NCBI RefSeq assembly: GCF_014773225.1
Contig: NZ_JACXAJ010000008.1
Coordinates: 105,667-169,666 of the forward strand
DNA from: Pontibacter aquaedesilientis
GTDB taxonomy: Bacteria; Bacteroidota; Bacteroidia; Cytophagales; Hymenobacteraceae
Direction: 5' to 3'
Length of the DNA: 64,000 nt
Shown: piece by piece, positions 54,733-62,769 of the stretch
Layout of the letters: every line of letters begins with the position of its first letter
How positions within the stretch are numbered: the stretch's first letter is position 1
Translations under genes and position numbers: made by a program
The notes under the pieces: generated by a model
The model's database searches: none
The model's input: the letters and a program-made list of their open reading frames with translations, nothing else
Told to the model about the DNA's origin: nothing

Positions 54733-54761
54733 TTGTGAAACAGGAATATAAGCTATATTTG
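54733..54761 (+). promoter_or_regulatory. Bacteroidota-type promoter for the SRPBCC gene
   Basis: TTG (54733-54735), 18-base spacer, TATATTTG (54754-54761), 35 bases before the ATG. One of the two complete -33/-7 pairs with an exact -7 box found here. Confidence 0.55.
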
Positions 54762-54796
54762 AAGCCTCAAATCATAAGTAACCAACCAAAAAGGAA

Positions 54797-55336
54797 ATGA
54801 AAATTCTGAAGAAAATTTTATTAACAGTAGTAGCACTTGTCGTGCTGGCTTTAGTTGTTGCGCTGTTTGTGAACAAAGAGTATGCGGTGGAAAGAGAAAT
54901 TACCATCAACAGGCCCAAAGCCGAAGTGTATGACTACCTGAAGTTCCTGAAGAACCAAGACGAATTCAGTGTGTGGGCGACCAAAGACCCGAACATGAAG
55001 AAAGACTTTAGAGGGACGGACGGTACTGTGGGCTTTGTTTCGTCATGGGATAGTGAATCGGATGACGTGGGCGCGGGCGAGCAGGAGATCAAGGGCATGA
55101 CGGAAGGTGAGCGCATTGACTACGAATTACGCTTCTTCAGACCCTTTGAAGCAACCGACAACGCCTACTTAGTTACAGAAGCTGTCTCTGAGAACCAGAC
55201 AAAAGTGAAGTGGGGATTCGATGGGAAAATGGATTACCCGATGAACCTCATGCTGCTGTTCATGGACATGGAAGAAATGCTGGGCAATGACCTGCAGGCA
55301 GGGCTTGACCAACTGAAAGTGAATCTGGAGAAATAA
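54797..55336 (+). CDS. SRPBCC-family (START-like) protein with N-terminal anchor
   Basis: 179 residues: one membrane helix (about 5-25) then a polyketide-cyclase/dehydrase-like SRPBCC fold beginning VEREITINRPKAEVYDYLKFLKN and ending in the long C-terminal helix MDMEEMLGNDLQAGLDQLKVNLE. Such domains bind hydrophobic ligands; here outside the inner membrane. Monocistronic with a clear promoter. Confidence 0.85.
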   Translation: MKILKKILLTVVALVVLALVVALFVNKEYAVEREITINRPKAEVYDYLKFLKNQDEFSVWATKDPNMKKDFRGTDGTVGFVSSWDSESDDVGAGEQEIKGMTEGERIDYELRFFRPFEATDNAYLVTEAVSENQTKVKWGFDGKMDYPMNLMLLFMDMEEMLGNDLQAGLDQLKVNLEK

Positions 55337-55349
55337 CTAGCGTACGGCA

Positions 55350-55377
55350 GGTATAGCCGAGTTTCCTATACCTGTTA
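55350..55377. repeat. Inverted pair of AGGTATAG copies
   Basis: caggtatag and ctatacctg form a perfect 9-bp inverted repeat around a 9-base spacer, just downstream of the SRPBCC stop and before the terminator-like hairpin at 55391. Confidence 0.7.
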
Positions 55378-55390
55378 GCAGCCAATTTCA

Positions 55391-55416
55391 GAAGGCCGGG
55401 CATTTGTCCGGCCTTC
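55391..55416 (+). terminator. Hairpin terminator after the SRPBCC gene
   Basis: gaaggccgg (55391-55399) pairs with ccggccttc (55408-55416), loop of 8; only a weak T run follows. Confidence 0.6.
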
Positions 55417-55499
55417 ATTGTTTTAAGCTACTGGCTTTACCCTGCCCATAGGTTTGCCGTAAACCCCATACCTGCAGCGGCAGGCACAATCGCATAAAA

Positions 55500-56123
55500 A
55501 TGGCAGAAAACGACGATAAGGAAATACAGGTAGTGGTGTTCGACCTGAACGGTACGTTCTACAGCAAAAGCTCCAAAGAGGAGTTTTTCAAGTTTGTCAG
55601 TAAAAAGAAGCCGCACAAACTGGTCTATTATTTCCAGATGATCTATTATAAGGCCTTGTTAAAGCTGCACCAAATTCGGATGACGGAGTTCAAGGAGAAT
55701 TTTTTCAATTACCTCGACCACCTGCCTCCTGAGCAAGTAGAACAATATGCCCGTGAGTTTTGGAAAGAAGAGTACCCTAAGGAGTTTAACAAAGAAATAA
55801 AAGCCAAACTGGACAGGTATAGGCAGGAGGGGGTGCAGGTGGTCTGTGCCACTGGTGCGCTGGAGGTATACGTTAAGCCTCTTTTTGAGCTATACCCGGT
55901 GGATTTGTTTTTCGGAACGCAAGCCAGGTATAGCGGCGAGACTTACATAGTGGAGGGCAAGGCCTGCAAAAACGAGGAAAAGATAAAACGCCTCGACAAG
56001 CACTTCAAAGGCAAGCGCTACAAGATTGTAGAAGCCTTTTCGGATAGCAAAGAAGAGATACTGGACCATGCCGAAAAAGCCTGGCTGGTGAAAGACGATG
56101 GAAAACTGGTGCCCTATACCTAA
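55500..56123 (+). CDS. HAD-superfamily protein with altered nucleophile motif
   Basis: 207 residues resembling the HAD-IB (SerB-like) group: motif I VVVFDLNGTF (about 11-20), motif II in VVCATGALEVY (the Thr), motif III Lys in the region KNEEKIKRL, motif IV AFSDSKEEILDHA (about 180-192). Motif I reads DLNGT where active phosphatases have DxDGT: the second Asp, the general acid/base, is Asn. The nucleophile Asp is kept. A phosphatase role is therefore doubtful; a different or lost activity is possible. Confidence 0.82.
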   Translation: MAENDDKEIQVVVFDLNGTFYSKSSKEEFFKFVSKKKPHKLVYYFQMIYYKALLKLHQIRMTEFKENFFNYLDHLPPEQVEQYAREFWKEEYPKEFNKEIKAKLDRYRQEGVQVVCATGALEVYVKPLFELYPVDLFFGTQARYSGETYIVEGKACKNEEKIKRLDKHFKGKRYKIVEAFSDSKEEILDHAEKAWLVKDDGKLVPYT

Positions 56124-56178
56124 AAACAAAAAGAGCTAAAGTGAAGACAATCAACGTGGCAAAGAATCTGAATTAGCC

Positions 56179-56186
56179 TATATTTG
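56179..56186 (+). promoter_or_regulatory. Putative -7 box for the VOC gene
   Basis: TATATTTG, exact TAnnTTTG, 37 bases before the ATG at 56223. Confidence 0.45.
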
Positions 56187-56222
56187 GAAAGCCTTAAACT
56201 ATAAACCAAACCAATCGCTAAA

Positions 56223-56651
56223 ATGGCCTCTATTAATCCTTATCTCACCTTCGCCGGCAACTGCGAAGAAGCTTTCAATTTTTATAAATCTGTATTCGGG
56301 GGCGACTTTACGTATGTCGGCCGCTTCAAAGACATGCCGTCCGAACAGCCCGTGCCCGAATCAGAACAAAACAAGATCATGCATATTGGTTTGCCGATTA
56401 GCAAAGAAACTACGCTGATGGGCAGCGACTCTTCTGAGGCTTTCGGACATGCTACTATACTGGGCAATAACTTTTCCATCTCTGTTAATGCAGATAATGA
56501 AGAAGAAGCAAGAAGGATTTTCGACGGACTGTCAGCTGGCGGGAAAGTTACGATGGACCTGAATAAGACGTTCTGGGGTGCCTTGTTTGGGATGTTTACC
56601 GATCAGTTTGGCATTCAGTGGATGGTAAACTACGACTACGAACAGCAGTAA
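56223..56651 (+). CDS. VOC-family protein (PhnB/glyoxalase-like)
   Basis: A 142-residue vicinal-oxygen-chelate fold protein of the PhnB-like group: INPYLTFAGNCEEAFNFYKSVFGG (4-27), the central SKETTLMGSDS strand, and the closing FGMFTDQFGIQWMVNY block. Substrate not predictable. Own promoter box and a shared terminator. Confidence 0.92.
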   Translation: MASINPYLTFAGNCEEAFNFYKSVFGGDFTYVGRFKDMPSEQPVPESEQNKIMHIGLPISKETTLMGSDSSEAFGHATILGNNFSISVNADNEEEARRIFDGLSAGGKVTMDLNKTFWGALFGMFTDQFGIQWMVNYDYEQQ

Positions 56652-56690
56652 TGTAAAATGGCTGAAATTATCAGCTGTGCCTGCAAAACA

Positions 56691-56718
56691 AAAAGCCCCG
56701 ACAGATGCCGGGGCTTTT
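56691..56718. terminator. Bidirectional terminator between the VOC and peroxiredoxin genes
   Basis: aaaagccccg (56691-56700) with cggggctttt (56709-56718), loop of 8, A-rich left flank; lies between convergent genes. Confidence 0.88.
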
Positions 56719-56740
56719 CTATGATCAAGCTGTTTAAAGC

Positions 56741-57370
56741 TTAGTGCTTTGCAAGGTAGTTCGAAACGCTTTCTTTTGTAGCGCTCATGGCTTCTTTGCC
56801 TTCAGACCAGTTGGCTGGGCAAACTTCGCCTTTCTCTTCGAAATACTGCAGGGCGTCTACCATGCGCAGTGTCTCGTCGATAGAACGGCCAAGCGGCATG
56901 TCGTTTACAACCTGGTGACGAACCACACCTTCTTTATCGATCAGGAACAGGCCACGATAAGCAACCGGATCCCCAACGAAAATAGCTTCGCCTTCTTCGT
57001 TGTAGTCGTAGTGACCAGCCAGTACGTCAAAGTTTTGAGCGATCGTCTTGGCGGCGTCAGCTACCAGCGGATACTCAACACCTTCGATACCACCCTGGTT
57101 GCGTGGCGTGTTCAACCATGCGAAGTGAGAAAAATGCGTGTCGGTAGAGCAACCAACCACAGCTACGTTCTTACGCTCGAACTCTTCCATTCTGTCCTGG
57201 AACGCGATGATCTCGGTAGGGCAAACGAAAGTGAAGTCCATTGGGTAAAAATAGAAAACCACGTGCTTCTTACCGATGTACTGGTCAAGAGAGAAGTCTT
57301 CTACGAACTCGCCGTTAACTACTGCTGTAGCTTTGAAAGAAGGTGCTTTTTTACCTACTAATACTGCCAT
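56741..57370 (-). CDS. Typical 2-Cys peroxiredoxin (AhpC/Prx1 group)
   Basis: A 209-residue thioredoxin-fold peroxidase that reduces hydrogen peroxide and organic peroxides. Peroxidatic Cys in FTFVCPTE (about 46-53), catalytic Arg in the later RGLFLID strand, resolving Cys in GEVCPANW (about 184-191). Downstream of a Fur-family gene by 31 bases on the same strand, so probably under its control and part of a peroxide response. Confidence 0.95.
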   Translation of the reverse strand: MAVLVGKKAPSFKATAVVNGEFVEDFSLDQYIGKKHVVFYFYPMDFTFVCPTEIIAFQDRMEEFERKNVAVVGCSTDTHFSHFAWLNTPRNQGGIEGVEYPLVADAAKTIAQNFDVLAGHYDYNEEGEAIFVGDPVAYRGLFLIDKEGVVRHQVVNDMPLGRSIDETLRMVDALQYFEEKGEVCPANWSEGKEAMSATKESVSNYLAKH

Positions 57371-57401
57371 TATGTTGTTTATTTATTGGGTTTTAGAAAA
57401 T

Positions 57402-57866
57402 CTATTTTGAAACTCGTGTAATGCTGATCTTTTTGTCTGGCTCTACTTTGCAGCCCGTCAGTTGCACCGAAAAACCTTTGATCTCGAAGTTCTCCAGCCT
57501 TCGCTCACTGAAAAACTTCAGCAGCAACTGCTCTAGTTCGTCATCCTCAAAATCAACGATCTCTTTGGTCTTGCTGCAATAGATGTGGCTGTGAGTCATC
57601 GTGTTTGCGTCGTAGCGTTTGCTACCTCCTTCTGACACAACTCGCCGCAGCAGGCCAGTTTCGGTAAAGGTATCCAGCGTTTTATATACCGTGCCGAGCG
57701 AAATCGTCGGGTTAGCCGGTCTCAATCGCTGAAAAACATCCTCTGCCGTAGGATGAGACCCATGCAACTCTGCCACCGCTTCGAGCACGACAATGCGCTG
57801 GTGCGTGGCCTTCAGGCCGCACTTTGTCAGGCTTTGCTGTATTTCGTCTCGGGTCGGGTGTTGCAT
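57402..57866 (-). CDS. Fur-family transcriptional regulator (PerR-like)
   Basis: 154 residues. Winged-helix DNA-binding domain (LKATHQRIVVLEAV, HPTAEDVFQRLR, SLGTVYKTLDTFTETGLL) and a dimerisation half with metal ligands in MTHSHIYCSKTKEIVDF. The CxxC pairs that bind structural zinc in many Fur/PerR proteins are absent (CSKT instead of CxxC). The downstream peroxiredoxin suggests a peroxide sensor; this is context, not proof. A palindrome lies 17 bases upstream of its start. Confidence 0.9.
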   Translation of the reverse strand: MQHPTRDEIQQSLTKCGLKATHQRIVVLEAVAELHGSHPTAEDVFQRLRPANPTISLGTVYKTLDTFTETGLLRRVVSEGGSKRYDANTMTHSHIYCSKTKEIVDFEDDELEQLLLKFFSERRLENFEIKGFSVQLTGCKVEPDKKISITRVSK

Positions 57867-57882
57867 ATTGCAGATAAGAATG

Positions 57883-57898
57883 ATTCCTAACTAGGAAT
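57883..57898. promoter_or_regulatory. Candidate operator of the Fur-peroxiredoxin unit
   Basis: ATTCCTA AC TAGGAAT: perfect 7-bp arms with a 2-base spacer, placed between the minus-strand -7 box (57906-57913) and the fur ATG (57866), covering the expected transcription start. Well positioned for autoregulation. Confidence 0.6.
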
Positions 57899-57905
57899 AG
57901 TTCCG

Positions 57906-57913
57906 CAAAGGTA
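57906..57913 (-). promoter_or_regulatory. Putative -7 box of the Fur-peroxiredoxin unit
   Basis: Minus-strand TACCTTTG, exact TAnnTTTG, 40 bases above the fur ATG. Confidence 0.5.
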
Positions 57914-57927
57914 GAAGGAAGTTTGGG

Positions 57928-57960
57928 AGTTAGAAAGTTAGAGAGTTAAAAAGTTAAAAG
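57928..57960 (+). repeat. GTTAGAAAG repeat upstream of the Fur gene
   Basis: AGTTAGAAAGTTAGAGAG then TTAAAAAGTTAAAAG. The only clear copy in this window not following a stop codon in sense orientation. Confidence 0.7.
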
Positions 57961-58034
57961 TTCTGAGCTCCGGGAGAACTTTGGGAATGAAAGAGTTTGG
58001 TAGTTAGCGTCATGAGTTATGAACGCAATTATAC

Positions 58035-58113
58035 CTGTCATTTCGAACGCTAGTGAGAAATCTGGATAATAAATCGCAATAACTCAGATTTCTCCCGTTG
58101 GTCGAAATGACAG
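58035..58113. repeat. 79-bp imperfect palindrome with CTGTCATTTCGA ends
   Basis: Terminal arms ctgtcatttcga (58035-58046) and tcgaaatgacag (58102-58113) are perfect complements; inner arms gagaaatct (58056-58064) and agatttctc (58086-58094) also pair. No coding frame. Looks like a miniature inverted-repeat (REP/MITE-like) element. Confidence 0.8.
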
Positions 58114-58121
58114 AATAGGTA

Positions 58122-58145
58122 TGAGTCTGACTCTGACTCTGACTC
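58122..58145. repeat. Short TCTGAC tandem repeat
   Basis: gagtctgactctgactctgactcag: TCTGAC three times, then a degenerate ACTCAGAA region to about 58170. Simple-sequence repeat between the inverted-repeat element and the enoyl-CoA hydratase stop. Confidence 0.7.
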
Positions 58146-58175
58146 AGAATTCAGCACTCAAGACTCAGAACTCCT

Positions 58176-58949
58176 TTACCGGCCTTTGAACTCCGGTTTG
58201 CGTTTCTCCACGAAGGCGTTCATGCCTTCGGTCTGGTCTTCGGATGCGAAGCAGAGGTAGAAGTTCTTGCGCTCGAAATGGAGCCCCTCGTCAAGGTTGG
58301 TTTCGAAAGAGCGGTTCACAGATTCTTTGGCCAGCTTGGCAGCTACCGGCGACATCTGCGCCACTTCTCCTGCCAGTCTGAAGGCTTCTTCCAGGTATAG
58401 CTCTACTGGTACCACACGGTTTATCAGGCCATGCTTCTCGGCTTCGTCGGCACTCATGAATTTACCAGTCAACACCATTTCCATCGCTTTGGCTTTTCCG
58501 ATGGCTTTGGTCAGGCGCTGCGTACCGCCTGCTCCCGGCATTACCCCGATCTTAATCTCTGGCTGGCCGAACTGTGCGGTTTCCGACGCTACAATCATGT
58601 CGCAGGTCATGGCCAGTTCGCAACCACCGCCCAGCGCGAAACCCGATACCGCTGCAATGATCGGTTTCTTGGTCTTGCGGATCTGGTCCCAGGTAGAGAA
58701 CTGGTCGATGTTCAGCATGTCGATAGCCGTTTTGCCAGCCATTTGCTTGATATCGGCACCCGCAGCGAAGGCACGCTCATTCCCCGTGATGATGATGGCA
58801 CGCACATCCTCGTTGTCGTCAAGCTCTTTCAAGGCGTCACGTATTTCGCCCATCAGCTGTAGGTTCAGGGCGTTAAGTTCTTTCGGGCGGTTGAGTTGGA
58901 TCAGGGCCACATGCGGACGCGCCTGTGGAGTAACCAATATAAATTCCAT
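58176..58949 (-). CDS. Enoyl-CoA hydratase/isomerase
   Basis: A 257-residue crotonase-fold enzyme that hydrates trans-2-enoyl-CoA in beta-oxidation. Oxyanion hole in AFAAGADIKQMAG (about 62-74) and GFALGGGCELAMTCD (about 103-117); catalytic Glu in QPEIKIGVMPGAGGTQRL (both Glu positions present). ATG 58949 (MEFILV) is the start; the 39-codon extension above it is written by a C-rich repeat and is not real. Confidence 0.95.
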   Translation of the reverse strand: MEFILVTPQARPHVALIQLNRPKELNALNLQLMGEIRDALKELDDNEDVRAIIITGNERAFAAGADIKQMAGKTAIDMLNIDQFSTWDQIRKTKKPIIAAVSGFALGGGCELAMTCDMIVASETAQFGQPEIKIGVMPGAGGTQRLTKAIGKAKAMEMVLTGKFMSADEAEKHGLINRVVPVELYLEEAFRLAGEVAQMSPVAAKLAKESVNRSFETNLDEGLHFERKNFYLCFASEDQTEGMNAFVEKRKPEFKGR

Positions 58950-59021
58950 AGTTAAGTCGTATGAGTTTCGGACTAAGTTACGGCTTTTCGAGGAATCGGG
59001 AAAAGGCACGGCGTTTTCAAC

Positions 59022-59059
59022 TCCCCCTCCTGTTTTTAGGAGGGGGCAAGGGGGGAGGT
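59022..59059. repeat. C-rich/G-rich hairpin repeat at the aspartate kinase 3' end
   Basis: ctccccctcctgttttta followed by ggagggggcaaggggggagg; the arms ccccctcct and aggaggggg pair. Same family as the hairpins near 32140, 32288, 38101 and 39379. It covers the last codons (SPLAPS) and the stop of the kinase gene. Confidence 0.8.
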
Positions 59060-60322
59060 TCTGCACACTACCTGAAACGTCGTTCTGGTCCGCTGTTCCA
59101 TCAGCACTTCTTTCCCTTGCGTGATTTCCTGTATACTATCGTTGTCGTAGTTCTTGATCGTAAAAAGCTGCAGCCCTGTATTGTAGTGTATGCTGAACTG
59201 GTCTTGTAGCGTGTCGATTAACCTGTGCAGACGCTCTTCATAAAAGTCGGTACAGATCGAAAACGAGATGGCAGAGTTTTGCATAAGGTTGATCTTCAAC
59301 CGCAACTCCGACAAGGCATTGAAAATGGTGCCCAGGTTCTTCTCGCTGATAAAAGTAAAGTCCTTGGCACTGAACGATACAAGGCATTGGTTGTCCTTCA
59401 CGATAAAGGCCGGCGCCAACTTATCGAAGCGGCAGTCGCAGATCTTGGTGCCTTCAGCCGATGGATCCAAAAACGACTTCACATAAAGCGGGATCGACTT
59501 GTTGGCGAGTGGTTTGATGGTCTTGGGGTGAATAACAGAAGCGCCGTAATAGGCCATCTCTACCGTCTCCTGGTAGTCAAGTTCGCGGTAACGCACGGTA
59601 TGGGCAAAGCGCTTCGGGTCGGCATTCAGCAGGCCAGCCACATCTTTCCAAATGTAGAGCCCTTCGGCGTCGAGGCAGTAGGCGAAAATGGAAGCACTGA
59701 AATCGGAACCCTCGCGGCCAAGCGTGGTGGTCAGGCCATTGTTGGTGCCCCCTAGAAATCCCTGCGTCACGACAAGCTGCTGCGCCAGTATACCTGGCAG
59801 GTCGCGTTTGATTACCCGTTCAGTCCAGGCCCAGTCCACACGGGCCTCACGCCAGGTGTTGTCGGTCTGGATATATTTTCGGCTGTCCAGCCAAGTGTTG
59901 GCTATACCTTGTTCCTGTAAAAAATAATGCACTATAACAGAGGATATTAGCTCTCCAAAGCTGACTACCTGATCATAGCTTTTGTCATAATTCCCCTCTG
60001 ATTCCTCTTGGTAGGGTGGCAGTTGTTGCTGCAATTGGGCAAACAGATGTTCGAGGCGCTCGTATACAGGGTTTTCCTGTTTCGGAAAAAGCTCATTGGC
60101 TATAGACAGATGGTATTGGCGGCTCTGTTCAAGAGGCTCACTGAAATCTTGCCCGGCTACGGCCAGGTCGTATACCTGTTCCAGTGCGTTGGTCGTTTTG
60201 CCCATGGCCGACACGACTAATAGCAATTCCTGTTTTCCGCCCTGTGTGGCGACAATTTGAGCCAGGTTTTGCAATGCACCGGCGTCTTTTACGGAAGCGC
60301 CTCCAAACTTAAATACTTTCAT
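59036..60322 (-). CDS. Aspartate kinase
   Basis: A 428-residue monofunctional aspartokinase, first step of Lys, Thr and Met synthesis. Kinase start VFKFGGASVKD (3-13), substrate block TTTLGREGSDFSASI (about 208-222), and a C-terminal regulatory region with ACT-like segments (VSFSAKDFTFISEKNLGTIF). The last residues SPLAPS and the stop are encoded by a C-rich repeat, so the native end is probably changed. ATG 60322 preferred to the TTG one codon above. Confidence 0.94.
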   Translation of the reverse strand: MKVFKFGGASVKDAGALQNLAQIVATQGGKQELLLVVSAMGKTTNALEQVYDLAVAGQDFSEPLEQSRQYHLSIANELFPKQENPVYERLEHLFAQLQQQLPPYQEESEGNYDKSYDQVVSFGELISSVIVHYFLQEQGIANTWLDSRKYIQTDNTWREARVDWAWTERVIKRDLPGILAQQLVVTQGFLGGTNNGLTTTLGREGSDFSASIFAYCLDAEGLYIWKDVAGLLNADPKRFAHTVRYRELDYQETVEMAYYGASVIHPKTIKPLANKSIPLYVKSFLDPSAEGTKICDCRFDKLAPAFIVKDNQCLVSFSAKDFTFISEKNLGTIFNALSELRLKINLMQNSAISFSICTDFYEERLHRLIDTLQDQFSIHYNTGLQLFTIKNYDNDSIQEITQGKEVLMEQRTRTTFQVVCRTSPLAPS

Positions 60323-60380
60323 CAATTCACACTATTACTTCGTAAATGTAAGTATCCTTCGGTTATGTTTCAAAATATCA

Positions 60381-60388
60381 TATTTTTG
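60381..60388 (+). promoter_or_regulatory. Putative -7 box for fbp
   Basis: TATTTTTG, exact TAnnTTTG, 27 bases before the fbp ATG. Confidence 0.45.
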
Positions 60389-60414
60389 TAGCTATATATT
60401 TAAATTTCACCATA

Positions 60415-61440
60415 ATGAATGACAAACTAGCGCTTCCTGTTGGTACCACCCTCGACAGGTTTATTATGAGAAAGCAAGAGGACTTTCCTTTTGCGACCGG
60501 AGAGCTTTCGCAGTTGCTGCGCGATATCGCCCTGGCTGCCAAAATCGTGAACCGGGAGATTAACCGTGCCGGCCTGATCGATGTGACAGGTGCTTACGGA
60601 CAACAGAACGTGCAGGGCGAGGAACAGCAGAAACTTGACGTGATCGCCAACATCCGCTTCATACGGGCCCTTCGAAACGGCGGGGAGGTATGCACGATCA
60701 TCTCTGAGGAGGAAGACGAGATCATTCACACTGGCAACAACAAAGGCAGGTACATCGTGGCCATCGACCCCCTTGACGGCTCCTCGAACATTGATGTGAA
60801 CGTATCGATCGGCACGATCTTTTCTATCTACAGACGGTTATCTGAAAGTGGGGAAGAAGGCACAATGGAGGACTGTCTGCAAAACGGTACGCACCAGATT
60901 GCAGCTGGCTACATCGTGTACGGCTCTTCAACTATGCTCGTCTATACCACAGGCCACGGCGTGAACGGCTTTACCTACGAGCCATCGTTAGGTGAGTTTT
61001 TCCTGTCGCACCCTAATATGACCACGCCAAAAACGGGCACTATCTACTCCTGCAACGAAGGTGGCTACAACAGTTTCCCGGAGGGCATCAAGAACTACCT
61101 GAGCTTCTGCAAGGAGAGTGGTTATTCTGGTCGCTACATCGGTTCGCTGGTGGCTGATTTTCACCGCAATCTCATCAAAGGAGGAGTATACATCTACCCG
61201 GCTACGGCCAAATCGCCCAAAGGCAAGCTTCGACTGCTGTATGAGTGCAACTCGCTGGCTTTCATTGCGGAGCAGGCAGGGGGCAAGGCGTCAGACGGCA
61301 CTGGAAGAATTATGGAGATAGAGCCAACTGAATTACACCAGCGCTCTTCGCTGGTTATCGGCTCAGCTGAAATGGTGGATAAGGTAGAGGAGTTTATGAA
61401 AGCCTCCGTAAAGGCTGCAGATACCGTAACGGCAAACTAA
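60415..61440 (+). CDS. fbp: Class 1 fructose-1,6-bisphosphatase
   Basis: A 341-residue gluconeogenic phosphatase that makes fructose 6-phosphate. Metal-binding motif [20 protein letters not shown] (about 116-135), ISEEEDE (metal Glu, about 96-102), and the C-terminal substrate block [21 protein letters not shown] are intact. Full length. Its stop overlaps the end of the convergent hypothetical gene by 4 bases. Confidence 0.97.
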   Translation: MNDKLALPVGTTLDRFIMRKQEDFPFATGELSQLLRDIALAAKIVNREINRAGLIDVTGAYGQQNVQGEEQQKLDVIANIRFIRALRNGGEVCTIISEEEDEIIHTGNNKGRYIVAIDPLDGSSNIDVNVSIGTIFSIYRRLSESGEEGTMEDCLQNGTHQIAAGYIVYGSSTMLVYTTGHGVNGFTYEPSLGEFFLSHPNMTTPKTGTIYSCNEGGYNSFPEGIKNYLSFCKESGYSGRYIGSLVADFHRNLIKGGVYIYPATAKSPKGKLRLLYECNSLAFIAEQAGGKASDGTGRIMEIEPTELHQRSSLVIGSAEMVDKVEEFMKASVKAADTVTAN

Positions 61441-61745
61441 TTCTGGCTATAGCGAAAGCGGATCTGTGCTTTTAGCAGTTCGCGTTCCACAATCAAACGG
61501 GCTATGTTTTCGGCTACTTCTTCTTCGGAGGTCGCCAGCATAGCCTGTTTTACTTTGCGCTCCTCCACGTCAATGCGGTAAAGAATGTGCAGCAGCTGGT
61601 TCAGGTTGTGGCGCAGCAGGTATAGCACCAGGCGCGACACCTGGTGGATCAGCTCGTTTTCCTCGGAGGCAAGCTGGTGGTCGGCTTCGAAGACGCGCTG
61701 CAGTTGCCGGGCGGCACTGTTGAGTAGGGCTGGTGGGTAAGCCAT
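61437..61745 (-). CDS. Hypothetical helical protein
   Basis: 102 residues, almost wholly predicted helix, Leu/Glu/Arg-rich ([27 protein letters not shown]...), no signal peptide and no recognised family. The 3' end overlaps the convergent fbp by 4 bases. Codon use looks normal for the window, which argues it is real. Confidence 0.65.
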   Translation of the reverse strand: MAYPPALLNSAARQLQRVFEADHQLASEENELIHQVSRLVLYLLRHNLNQLLHILYRIDVEERKVKQAMLATSEEEVAENIARLIVERELLKAQIRFRYSQN

Positions 61746-61780
61746 AAGCTGGGTATGCTAAATGCAATGGATAAGCGACA

Positions 61781-61811
61781 AAAAAAGCCCTCTTTGCCAG
61801 AGGGCTTTTTT
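61781..61811. terminator. Terminator downstream of the DUF5606 gene
   Basis: Perfect 13-bp stem aaaaaagccctct (61781-61793) and its complement (61799-61811), loop TTGCC. The A run gives a T run on the minus strand. Confidence 0.9.
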
Positions 61812-61828
61812 GATGCAGGTATGTCCGA

Positions 61829-62308
61829 TTATTTCTTGGCTTTCTTCGCCTTCGATTCGGCCTTTTCCTCCTTTTCTTCCCCAGCTTGCTCCTCAGAAGC
61901 GGTTTCTTCGGCAGCGGTGAATTCAAGGTGCTTGCTCGCAATCGTGTACCAGTTGGCCAGCTTCTTCATATCTGAAGTATACACGCGGTCCTCGTCATAG
62001 TCAGGCAGCACATCGGCCATAAAGCTCTTCAGCTCTTCATCAGAAGGCTTGTCGCCAAACGGCAGTTCGCCGTTGTATTTCTGGTGAATGCGGTCCATCA
62101 CCTCAGCCAGTGGCACGGTAGCCTCTTCGTCGTTGGTATAGATGGAGATCTCATCGAGAAGCGACATACGGTGGCGGGCCTGCGCTACCATACGGGTAGG
62201 CTTGTCAGAAAGGCTTTCAACGATTACGCCATTGCGTGTAGGCTTCACAATGCGGAAGAGTCCGCTCATGCCGGCAATGGCTGCAACTTGTCTTAAATCA
62301 ATAGGCAT
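61829..62308 (-). CDS. DUF5606-domain protein
   Basis: 159 residues. The N-terminal ~50 match the DUF5606 pattern (AAIAGMSGLFRIVKPTRNGV, 9-28, then IVESL), a Bacteroidota-specific domain of unknown role; the middle is helical (DEELKSFMADVLPDYDEDRVY) and the C-terminus is a low-complexity Glu/Lys/Ala tail. Cytoplasmic. Function unknown. Confidence 0.88.
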   Translation of the reverse strand: MPIDLRQVAAIAGMSGLFRIVKPTRNGVIVESLSDKPTRMVAQARHRMSLLDEISIYTNDEEATVPLAEVMDRIHQKYNGELPFGDKPSDEELKSFMADVLPDYDEDRVYTSDMKKLANWYTIASKHLEFTAAEETASEEQAGEEKEEKAESKAKKAKK

Positions 62309-62330
62309 AATCAGGTATAAAAACTGTTGG

Positions 62331-62729
62331 TTATAGTTTAAAGTTAATCGGCAGGCTGGCCACCATACCGAAGCCAGGCCCAGGCGCCTTGAATTTCAGC
62401 ATTTGGGCAATGCGCAACGCCTCTTCGCCAGTGCCTGCGCCTGCATTTTTCAGGACTTTGAACCCTGAAGTAGAGCCGTCTTCGTTCAGGGTGAAACTGA
62501 CAATGCATTCGCCCTGTATCCGGTTTTTGCGTGCCATGGCAGGGTACTTGAGCTGCTTGTCTATAAAGGTATACATGGCCTCCTGACCACCCGGGTAGAA
62601 TTCAGCCACAGGTATAGATTTAGACGGCATCCAGATTGCCTTTTCTGTTTGCGCCTCGGCAGTCTGGGCAGAGGCGGCAAAGCTCATCAGGGCAAATAAA
62701 AGAAACAAAATCGAGATTTTACTTTTCAT
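62331..62729 (-). CDS. TonB C-terminal-domain periplasmic protein
   Basis: 132 residues: signal peptide (about 1-21, SFAASAQ) and a TonB C-terminal domain (FIDKQLKYPAMARKNRIQGE, about 55-74; VSFTLNEDGSTSGFKVLKN). It lacks the membrane anchor and Pro-rich stalk of a working TonB, so it is a secreted TonB-fold protein of unknown function. Confidence 0.88.
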   Translation of the reverse strand: MKSKISILFLLFALMSFAASAQTAEAQTEKAIWMPSKSIPVAEFYPGGQEAMYTFIDKQLKYPAMARKNRIQGECIVSFTLNEDGSTSGFKVLKNAGAGTGEEALRIAQMLKFKAPGPGFGMVASLPINFKL

Positions 62730-62769
62730 AAGGGTAAAGAATTTAAGTTAACGCATACCCTCCATCAGG

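Noticed and set aside
58122..58170. Possible CRISPR-like or tandem array
   Set aside because: Only three 6-base units of TCTGAC without spacers; simple-sequence repeat.
58950..59066. N-terminal extension of enoyl-CoA hydratase
   Set aside because: Encoded by the C-rich intergenic repeat; the family begins at MEFILV (58949).
58267..59124. 285-codon + strand frame opposite enoyl-CoA hydratase
   Set aside because: Ser/Pro/Arg-rich antisense translation; the minus-strand enzyme has all catalytic motifs.
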